From Promethearchaeota archaeon (lineage in GTDB: Archaea; Asgardarchaeota; Lokiarchaeia; Sigyniarchaeales; SOKP01): a stretch of DNA of 5,024 bases. The stretch lies in contig JAHLWE010000003.1 in assembly GCA_019058135.1 (NCBI GenBank), positions 1-5,024 of the forward strand, read 5' to 3'. Position 1 is the stretch's first letter; each line of letters opens with the position of its first letter. Positions 1 to 5,024 of this stretch are shown in pieces. The position numbers and the translations under genes are program-made. A model generated the notes under the pieces. That model saw nothing but the letters and a program-made list of their open reading frames with translations, made no database searches and was not told the DNA's origin.

Positions 1-2
1 AC

Positions 3-1703
3 CTTAATTATTATGAAACTGCTGGTGGAATAGAAGATCTCTTTAGACATAACGCTTTTTTTATTGGAGCAAGCCTTAGAAAAGCAATTCAAGAGGGATT
101 AGCAGATTATACTCCAATGCTTTTATCTGAAATTCCTCGTCTTTTTAAGCAAGGACGTATGCATTTAGATACTGCCCTTATTCAAATTAGTCCTCCAGAT
201 AAATATGGATTCTGTAGTTTTGGGATTAATGTCGATATTGTAAAACCAATTACGGAAGAAGCTAATTTTGCTGTAGCCGAAATCAATCCCAATATGCCGA
301 GAACATTGGGTAATTCATTTATTCATATGGATGAAATTGATGCATTTATTTTATCTGATCATGATATAATTGAATTTAATTATGAACCTCCAAATGAGGT
401 TGCGAATAAGATTGGTAAATTTGTAGCTTCATTAATTGAAAATGAGTCAACTCTACAAATGGGTATTGGTCAGATTCCTAATGCATTTACGAGATATTTA
501 GATGATAAAAAAGATCTTGGAGTTCATAGTGAGGTTTTCTCAGATGGTGTGGTTGATTTAGTTGAAAAAGGTATTGTTACTTGTAAAAAGAAAACAATTC
601 ATAAAGATAAAATTATTGTTTCTTTTGTAATGGGTTCACGCAGACTTTATGACTTTGTTGATGATAACCCAAGTGTTGAATTTTACCCATCTGATTATGT
701 TAATGATCCGTTCATAATTGCCCAAAATAGGAAGCAAGTTGCAATAAATGCAGCACTCACTGTTGATTTAACAGGGCAAGTTAATGCCGATTCTCTCGGA
801 CATAATTTTTATAGTGGCATAGGAGGGCAAGTAGATTTTATTAGAGGAGCGGGAAGATGTAAAGAAGGAAAACCAATTATAGTCTTGCCTTCAACAGCTA
901 TTTTATCAGATGGAAAAGTAGTTTCAAGAATAGTTCCTTATTTAGCACCAGGGACCGGAGTTGTTATTACACGTGGAGATGTTCATTACGTTATAACTGA
1001 ATGGGGAATAGCATATTTATATGGAAAAAGTATAAGAGAAAGAGTTCTTCAGATGATTAATATAGCGCATCCGGATTTTCGGGAAGAATTATTAGAACAT
1101 GCTAAAAATTGGCATTATGTGTATTCAGATCAAAAATTGCCCATTTCTGTTGATGGGAGAATTAGTCTATATCCTGAAAAGTATGAGACTCGATTAATCT
1201 TATCAAATAACGTTTCATTAGAAATTCGGCCTATAAAGCCAACTGATGAAAGAATGTTACAAGACCTTTACTATTCCTTAGATAAACAAGATCGATATTA
1301 TCGTTTCTTTTCGCCTATTGTAGATTTTCGACATAAAAAAATTCAACCATATGTCAATATTGACTATTCAACGGATATGATCATAGTTGCAATATTTGAA
1401 AATAATGGAAATGCAAAAATCGTAGGAATAGGTGGGTTTTTCAAAACGCATATGCCCTCAAATAGTGAATTAGCTTTTACTGTGCGTAAAGAATGGCGGA
1501 GATTGGGCATTTCAAAATTTTTATTACATTATTTAGCAACTATTGCACGTGAATTGCGATATAATTCATTTTCTGGGTCAATACTCTTGCAGAATAAACC
1601 AATGCTTCATATAATTCACAATTCAGGATATCCATTGATTGGAACGCAAATTGAAGGAGGAATTACAACCTTCACAATACATATCACAAAAAAACAAAAG
1701 TAG
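3..1703 (+). CDS. Acetyl-CoA hydrolase/CoA-transferase fused to C-terminal GNAT acetyltransferase (5' partial)
   Basis: The frame is open from base 3 to the TAG at 1701-1703, giving 566 visible residues. The first in-window Met (117) is not the start, because family-like sequence (FRHNAFFIGA, RKAI) precedes it; the true start is outside the window. Numbering from that Met, residues 1 to about 335 match the acetyl-CoA hydrolase / 4-hydroxybutyrate CoA-transferase family. Landmarks are a glycine loop MGIGQIPNA (115-123), LGVHSEVFSDGVVDLVEKG with the expected catalytic Glu at 139 (codon 531-533), and the C-lobe motif SGIGGQVDF (233-241). Family enzymes move CoA between acetyl-CoA and a carboxylate through a glutamyl-CoA thioester, or hydrolyse acetyl-CoA; the substrate cannot be read here. 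Residues about 366-524 form a GNAT domain. There is no signal peptide, so it is probably cytosolic. Only roughly the first 60-70 residues seem missing (estimate). Convergent with the HEAT gene. Confidence 0.9.
   Translation, partial: LNYYETAGGIEDLFRHNAFFIGASLRKAIQEGLADYTPMLLSEIPRLFKQGRMHLDTALIQISPPDKYGFCSFGINVDIVKPITEEANFAVAEINPNMPRTLGNSFIHMDEIDAFILSDHDIIEFNYEPPNEVANKIGKFVASLIENESTLQMGIGQIPNAFTRYLDDKKDLGVHSEVFSDGVVDLVEKGIVTCKKKTIHKDKIIVSFVMGSRRLYDFVDDNPSVEFYPSDYVNDPFIIAQNRKQVAINAALTVDLTGQVNADSLGHNFYSGIGGQVDFIRGAGRCKEGKPIIVLPSTAILSDGKVVSRIVPYLAPGTGVVITRGDVHYVITEWGIAYLYGKSIRERVLQMINIAHPDFREELLEHAKNWHYVYSDQKLPISVDGRISLYPEKYETRLILSNNVSLEIRPIKPTDERMLQDLYYSLDKQDRYYRFFSPIVDFRHKKIQPYVNIDYSTDMIIVAIFENNGNAKIVGIGGFFKTHMPSNSELAFTVRKEWRRLGISKFLLHYLATIARELRYNSFSGSILLQNKPMLHIIHNSGYPLIGTQIEGGITTFTIHITKKQK
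1212..1700 (+). other. GNAT N-acetyltransferase domain of the fused CoA-transferase
   Basis: This is the C-terminal domain of the fused enzyme, residues about 366-528 counted from the internal Met at 117. It opens with the typical GNAT first strand and helix (SLEIRPIKPTDERMLQDLYY). It then has a central strand (IVGIGGFF) and motif A, ELAFTVRKEWRRLGISKFLL (451-470), where the pyrophosphate of acetyl-CoA normally binds. The usual Q/R-x-x-G-x-G/A reads R461-R-L-G464-I-S466, so the last small residue is Ser, a mild deviation. A motif-B-like tail (NKPMLHIIHNSGY) follows. GNAT domains move an acetyl group from acetyl-CoA to an amine. Fusion to an acyl-CoA enzyme recalls Pat-type protein acetyltransferases, in which a GNAT is fused to an ADP-forming acyl-CoA synthetase-like module. 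The acceptor is unknown. Confidence 0.82.
1688..1699 (-). terminator. Possible T-tract terminator of the HEAT gene
   Basis: Read on the minus strand, this is TTTTGTTTTTTT, beginning 15 bases past the HEAT-repeat stop codon. Runs of T without a required hairpin are the usual archaeal termination signal. The tract lies inside the last Lys codons (KKQK) of the convergent plus-strand gene, so coding bias for Lys in AT-rich DNA could also explain it. I see no hairpin before it. Confidence 0.35.
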
Positions 1704-1712
1704 AGAATACAT

Positions 1713-1737
1713 CTTATTTACTTATTATTTTAATTAT
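1713..1737 (+). terminator. Possible T-rich terminator of the CoA-transferase/GNAT gene
   Basis: Starting 10 bases after the TAG stop, the plus strand is T-rich (CTTATTTACTTATTATTTT and on). It could end the gene 1 transcript by an archaeal-type, hairpin-free mechanism. It overlaps the last codons of the opposite HEAT gene, and T-richness is common throughout this window, so support is weak. Confidence 0.22.
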
Positions 1738-2463
1738 AGTATCAATCTCCGAAAAAAACATCACCTTAATTTCGTCCGACAAATCCGAATTACCTAATGC
1801 CTCTCTTAACTTATATAATTTGAAAACAGAATCTGAAAACAGAACTACCAAATTCCTTATGTGAAATTTATTTAATTTTAATTTTGAATTAGTTAAAATT
1901 TCAATTAAAATGCTTTCTTCTTTTATAAGCATCTTCAAAATTTTTGAAGTATTCTCTTTTATAACAGGATTTTGATTATCTAATAGAGATATAAGTATGT
2001 AAGCATATTTAATTGAATGATATTTTTCATTTGCGGCTAAGATTTCTAAAGCTTTTAACCTCAAATCAGCGTAATCATCATTTAAAGAGTTGTACAATAA
2101 TCGAAGCGATTTCTCAGCTAAATTTTGATTGGTTCCAATTTTTCCTAACGATTCAACAATTTCTTTTCTTACCCATTGATCAGATTTAAAATAAAAATTA
2201 ATTAAAAAATTGATTATATCTGGTGGAATTTCACACTTTTTTCCGATTTCTCCTATTGCATAAACAAGATTTAATATGATTTTTGCAATTAAACCTTGTG
2301 ATTTTGTTTTTATTAAAGACAAAAGTGTTTTTAAATCGTTAGAACTTGGATTTTTAGCAAAATTAAGAATATAATTATTTAGTTTATCTATAAATTCATC
2401 ATTAAGATCATTGAAATTTGTATTATATTTTAAAAGTTGAATTATTTCATCAATTTCTTTCAT
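1714..2463 (-). CDS. HEAT-repeat-like alpha-helical protein, 249 aa
   Basis: A complete gene read on the minus strand, ATG at 2463-2461 and TAA at 1716-1714. An in-frame TGA lies only two codons upstream (2472-2470), so this ATG is the earliest possible start. The protein is nearly all amphipathic helix. At least three helix-turn-helix units fit the HEAT / PBS-lyase-like pattern: residues about 82-111 (FYFKSDQWVRKEIVESLGKIG), 117-145 (SLNDDYADLRLKALEILAAN) and 153-183 (LLDNQNPVIKENTSKILKML). Each has an acidic/Asn turn, then a V/L-R/K position and a hydrophobic second helix. A weaker unit precedes them at about 45-75. It has no signal peptide, no transmembrane segment and no catalytic motif, so a cytosolic scaffold or binding role is the reasonable inference; the partner is unknown. 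It converges on the CoA-transferase/GNAT gene and diverges from the propeller protein gene, so it seems to be a single-gene unit. Confidence 0.82.
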   Translation of the reverse strand: MKEIDEIIQLLKYNTNFNDLNDEFIDKLNNYILNFAKNPSSNDLKTLLSLIKTKSQGLIAKIILNLVYAIGEIGKKCEIPPDIINFLINFYFKSDQWVRKEIVESLGKIGTNQNLAEKSLRLLYNSLNDDYADLRLKALEILAANEKYHSIKYAYILISLLDNQNPVIKENTSKILKMLIKEESILIEILTNSKLKLNKFHIRNLVVLFSDSVFKLYKLREALGNSDLSDEIKVMFFSEIDTIIKIISK

Positions 2464-2609
2464 ATCAGATCAGATTATTAATTAAAATTTTTAACAGAAA
2501 GTAAGATATTAAATAAGAGAAGCGAATAATTATATTCTTAGTTTACTTTTAAACCTTCAGTCAATATAATAATAAATTTATTGAAAATATTTAATGAGAT
2601 TTAAAAATA
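2464..2609. promoter_or_regulatory. Divergent intergenic region with promoters for the HEAT and propeller genes
   Basis: These 146 bases separate two genes transcribed away from each other, so both promoters should lie here. The region is almost all A and T, which makes any single TATA-like match unreliable. Candidates are TTAAAAATTTTAA on the minus strand, about 24 bases before the HEAT ATG, and TTTTAAAC (2547-2554) or GAAAATATTTAA (2583-2594) on the plus strand. Neither gene has a GGAGG-type ribosome binding site. No hairpin-rich riboswitch or RNA gene was seen. Confidence 0.5.
2480..2493 (-). promoter_or_regulatory. Candidate TATA box for the HEAT gene
   Basis: On the minus strand this reads TTAAAAATTTTAAT, centred about 24 bases before the ATG. 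That spacing would fit an archaeal promoter giving a leaderless or nearly leaderless mRNA. The bases upstream are not the purine-rich BRE expected, and the surrounding AT content makes chance matches likely. Confidence 0.25.
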
Positions 2610-2708
2610 ATGGTTAAATTGAATTTAAAAATTGCTAAAAAAATTATTGCAACATTTATTGTGATTTTTATTACATTAGTGCCGTTTATTAATATATTTC
2701 CGTTTAAT
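2610..2708 (+). other. N-terminal signal peptide or membrane anchor
   Basis: The first 33 residues have a basic tip (Lys at 3, 7, 10 and 11), then an uninterrupted hydrophobic run at about 12-31 (IIATFIVIFITLVPFINIF). This is the layout of a Sec signal. There is no lipobox Cys and no clear A-x-A cleavage site, so an uncleaved N-terminal anchor is equally possible. The polar Asn/Asp/Lys-rich stretch at 35-50 would be the linker to the propeller. Confidence 0.75.
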
Positions 2709-5024
2709 TACGTTAAAAATGATTTAAATAACAACCATATTAAAACCCAAATGGATGATTCAGGGATCGAGCCAATACTGTGGAAATTAGGTAAAGGATT
2801 ACCTGGTACTGGTGCTACAATGCAACCCAGATTAGTTAATTTTACCGATAGTGGAGGAAAATACATAGTTGTTGGAACAAATGGGGGCATTGCTACAATC
2901 ACATTAGATGGTTTTATTAATATAAGTTATAAAACATTTGGACCTGTTATTGATTTTGATATAATTAAAGACATCTCGGGTGATTCTGCTTATGATCTTG
3001 TTCTTATCTCTTATGATCAAGAATATCCAAATTTAATTGCAATAACTTCAAACAATGGCTCAGAAATATGGAAATTTAAACCAACAATAGAAGGAATTGA
3101 CCCAACAACATATGCTACACATGATTTTATTACTCATGTTTGGGATATTAAAGTAATAAATGATATTAATGATGATTCTATACCAGATATCGCTATAACC
3201 TCATGGTTTAGGCTGATTGTTGTAAGCGGAAAAGATGGTAACGAATTGTGGATAAATAGCAATGATTTTGTTAATGACATTTGGAAATTAGAAGTATTAG
3301 AAGATATAAATGGAAATGGTTTTGATACCATTATTGCAGGTTCAGAGGAGGGAAAACTGGGAGCGTTTGATTCAAAAGATGGAACAATTCTATGGAGTCA
3401 TCCTATAGATGATACAAGCATACCAACTATAACAATGTTTGGTAGTGGCATAGAAGAAGTACCAAATTCCATTGATGATATTAAAATTATAAGTGATGTA
3501 GATCATGACGGCACAGATGATGTCTTAATTGCCACTGATGATGGGTATTTAAGAATAATTTCTGGATTATTAGGTCTTGAGCTTGATAACGCTATGTGTT
3601 TTAATATAACAGATATTATAGTGCCAATATGGTCTAGTGGATTATCAACCTCTCCTTATACATCAGTGAAGAGAATATTTATGAAATCTGGAGTGAAAAT
3701 ATACGAGATTCCAGATATTAATAATGATAACATAGATGATTTTATATCAATTGCTTGCGACCTTGATTATACAACCCCCCTTGAATATTTAATTTACGGC
3801 AAGATATTTAACATTAACTCAGAATCTGGATTAGAAAAAATTAATATTACTACTAGTTTCAATTGGTCAATCCAAGAATTTTATATGAGTTCCTATCCAG
3901 AAATAATTATACAAGAATCAGATATTCAATTATATTATTATTCATATATATTTGGTTACCCAATTACTGCGGTTATAGAGCGATATAGTATTAACGATAA
4001 AGAATCACAAAATTCGACAACTATTTATGAAGATAATGATGAATATGATTTTAGTTTTTATGAAACCTATATTCCAGAAAAAGAGGAAGGACATTATCTA
4101 TTAAATATCGGAGATGTAAATTCAGATGGAGTGGATGATTTATTTGCGATTAGTGCTAATGGGCGTTATTTATGCATTGATTGCGAAAATAACAATACAA
4201 TATGGGTAAAAACTAGTAGTAAAGCTTTAGAAACTGAATTAATAAAAATTGAAGATTTAAATAATGATGGTTTAGAAGATTTTTTAATCAAAAATATCGG
4301 TAGTTTTGAACCAAGTTGGATTAGTTCTGATGGTCTGGAGGAAACAACGGAAACTCAAATTATTAATGAATTATATACAATAGACGCGAAAACAGGAAAT
4401 ATAATTTGGTCCTTTAATATTCCTTCTCCTCAATATTATGAAGGATTGAGGGATCTCTTAAATATAGGAGATATAAATGATGATGATATTGATGATTATG
4501 CCGCATGGATTATACCCTCCGAAATTCCATCTGAAATTTCTAGTATTATAGAAACCCTTTCAGGCGAAAATGAAAATACGCTTCCTTCAGGTTCTACCTC
4601 AGAAAATATCTATAGAGCCTTATTGCATGAGTATACAAGAATTTTAGCTATTAATGGTTCAAATGGCGTAATATTATGGGATACTTCTTTATTGGGTTTC
4701 CCATATAAATTCTATCGACACTATGAATATAATGGAAACTATACAGATCCAATTGAAGTGAATAGAGGTGAATTTCAAATCATTAATAGAATAAGTAATA
4801 AAATTCCTAGTAGTTGGATTCCGGGGAGTGATATTTCATGGGAAAATGAATGGGATATTACAACATTATTACATGTAGATGATATACAAATCGAATGTGG
4901 TGAATCTTCAGGGAGTAAAATGGATTTATGGGATGAACAAGGAGGAAATTATAGTATTAAAGCTAAACCTGATGGAAGTTTATATAAAGTCTTACTTAAT
5001 CTAACAATACCTGTAGATTTTAGC
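2610..5024 (+). CDS. Large exported FG-GAP/PQQ-like beta-propeller protein (3' partial)
   Basis: The frame is open from the ATG at 2610 to the window end, 805 residues with no stop. An in-frame TGA at 2595-2597 lies four codons before the ATG, and the N-terminal hydrophobic segment also supports this start. Residues 1-33 are a Lys-rich tip plus hydrophobic stretch (signal peptide or membrane anchor). From about 75 to 692 come roughly ten beta-rich units. Eight carry a DxNxDGxxD-type calcium loop, starting at residues 121, 185, 232, 296, 369, 502, 549 and 621. Several are followed by a PQQ-propeller-like strand ending in Trp (DGNELW, DGTILW, TGNIIW, NGVILW). Such proteins (FG-GAP/VCBS, integrin-alpha-like) usually act outside the cell in adhesion or ligand binding; no enzyme site is visible, so function is open. 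Residues about 735-805 look like the start of another beta-rich domain. It shares only the short divergent promoter region with the HEAT gene. Confidence 0.88.
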   Translation, partial: MVKLNLKIAKKIIATFIVIFITLVPFINIFPFNYVKNDLNNNHIKTQMDDSGIEPILWKLGKGLPGTGATMQPRLVNFTDSGGKYIVVGTNGGIATITLDGFINISYKTFGPVIDFDIIKDISGDSAYDLVLISYDQEYPNLIAITSNNGSEIWKFKPTIEGIDPTTYATHDFITHVWDIKVINDINDDSIPDIAITSWFRLIVVSGKDGNELWINSNDFVNDIWKLEVLEDINGNGFDTIIAGSEEGKLGAFDSKDGTILWSHPIDDTSIPTITMFGSGIEEVPNSIDDIKIISDVDHDGTDDVLIATDDGYLRIISGLLGLELDNAMCFNITDIIVPIWSSGLSTSPYTSVKRIFMKSGVKIYEIPDINNDNIDDFISIACDLDYTTPLEYLIYGKIFNINSESGLEKINITTSFNWSIQEFYMSSYPEIIIQESDIQLYYYSYIFGYPITAVIERYSINDKESQNSTTIYEDNDEYDFSFYETYIPEKEEGHYLLNIGDVNSDGVDDLFAISANGRYLCIDCENNNTIWVKTSSKALETELIKIEDLNNDGLEDFLIKNIGSFEPSWISSDGLEETTETQIINELYTIDAKTGNIIWSFNIPSPQYYEGLRDLLNIGDINDDDIDDYAAWIIPSEIPSEISSIIETLSGENENTLPSGSTSENIYRALLHEYTRILAINGSNGVILWDTSLLGFPYKFYRHYEYNGNYTDPIEVNRGEFQIINRISNKIPSSWIPGSDISWENEWDITTLLHVDDIQIECGESSGSKMDLWDEQGGNYSIKAKPDGSLYKVLLNLTIPVDFS
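2970..4685 (+). repeat. Array of FG-GAP-type calcium loops with PQQ-like Trp strands
   Basis: This protein-level repeat lies within the large exported protein. Calcium-loop motifs begin at residues 121 (DISGDSAYD, weak), 185 (DINDDSIPD), 232 (DINGNGFD, one residue short), 296 (DVDHDGTDD), 369 (DINNDNIDD), 502 (DVNSDGVDD), 549 (DLNNDGLED) and 621 (DINDDDIDD). Steps are 64, 47, 64, 73, 133, 47 and 72 residues. A hydrophobic strand (such as VLIAT or DIAIT) follows each loop. The Trp strands end at residues 154, 214, 262, 532, 600 and 690. The double step between 369 and 502 seems to hold a unit that lost its calcium loop (around YPEIIIQESDIQLYYY, 429-444). A loop-less unit also seems to lie at about 76-100. 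Confidence 0.8.

Noticed and set aside
117..119. ATG as start of the CoA-transferase gene
   Set aside because: The frame stays open upstream to the window edge, and those 38 codons encode conserved family sequence, so this Met is internal.
2541..2554. Inverted repeat GTTTA-CTTT-TAAAC as an operator or hairpin
   Set aside because: The arms are only 5 bases and all but one pair are A-T; such matches are expected by chance in this AT-rich region.
2708..2902. Minus-strand 64-codon open frame
   Set aside because: It lies wholly opposite the N-terminal part of the large propeller gene, has no family-like sequence, and is explained as an antisense shadow.
3134..3331. Minus-strand 65-codon open frame
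   Set aside because: It lies opposite two calcium-loop units of the propeller gene; the Ser/Ile/Phe-rich translation is what antisense of Asp/Asn/Glu-rich coding gives.
2970..4685. DNA-level tandem repeat or CRISPR-like array
   Set aside because: The repeats are conserved only as protein motifs with uneven spacing; the DNA (GATATTAATGATGAT-like stretches) varies and has no constant repeat/spacer pattern.
2610..5024. Enrichment of N-x-S/T glycosylation sequons in the exported protein
   Set aside because: I count about 12, but the protein is so rich in Asn, Ser and Thr that roughly this many are expected by chance. Individual sites may still be used.

Overview
The window is strongly AT-rich and holds three protein-coding genes. 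Two are cut by the window edges. No RNA genes, mobile elements or CRISPR arrays were seen.

Layout. (1) Positions 3-1703, plus strand: the 3' part of a fused enzyme. An acetyl-CoA hydrolase / acyl-CoA:carboxylate CoA-transferase module is followed by a C-terminal GNAT acetyltransferase module, and the start codon lies upstream of the window. (2) Positions 1714-2463, minus strand: a 249-residue alpha-helical protein with HEAT-like repeats. It converges on gene 1 with only 10 bases between the two stop codons. (3) Positions 2464-2609: a short, very AT-rich divergent promoter region. (4) Positions 2610-5024, plus strand: an 805-residue open fragment of a large exported protein, still open at the window end. 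It has an N-terminal hydrophobic segment and about ten beta-propeller-type units. These combine FG-GAP/VCBS-like DxNxDGxxD calcium loops with PQQ-propeller-like G-x-x-x-W strands.

Organism. Low GC, weak or absent Shine-Dalgarno signals, a CoA-transferase/GNAT fusion, a lone HEAT protein and a large secreted FG-GAP/PQQ protein together recall Lokiarchaeia-like Asgard archaea (inference). A low-GC anaerobic bacterium cannot be excluded, because no marker gene is present.

How the genes relate. The orientations (convergent, then divergent) put each gene in its own transcription unit, so nothing shows a shared pathway. Gene 1 is cytosolic acyl-CoA metabolism, probably with a protein- or small-molecule-acetylating module. 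Gene 2 is probably a cytosolic scaffold. Gene 3 probably acts on the cell surface in binding or adhesion. I see no clear novel multi-gene system. The points most worth checking are the fused enzyme, the hybrid repeat architecture of the surface protein, and the tight convergent gene ends.
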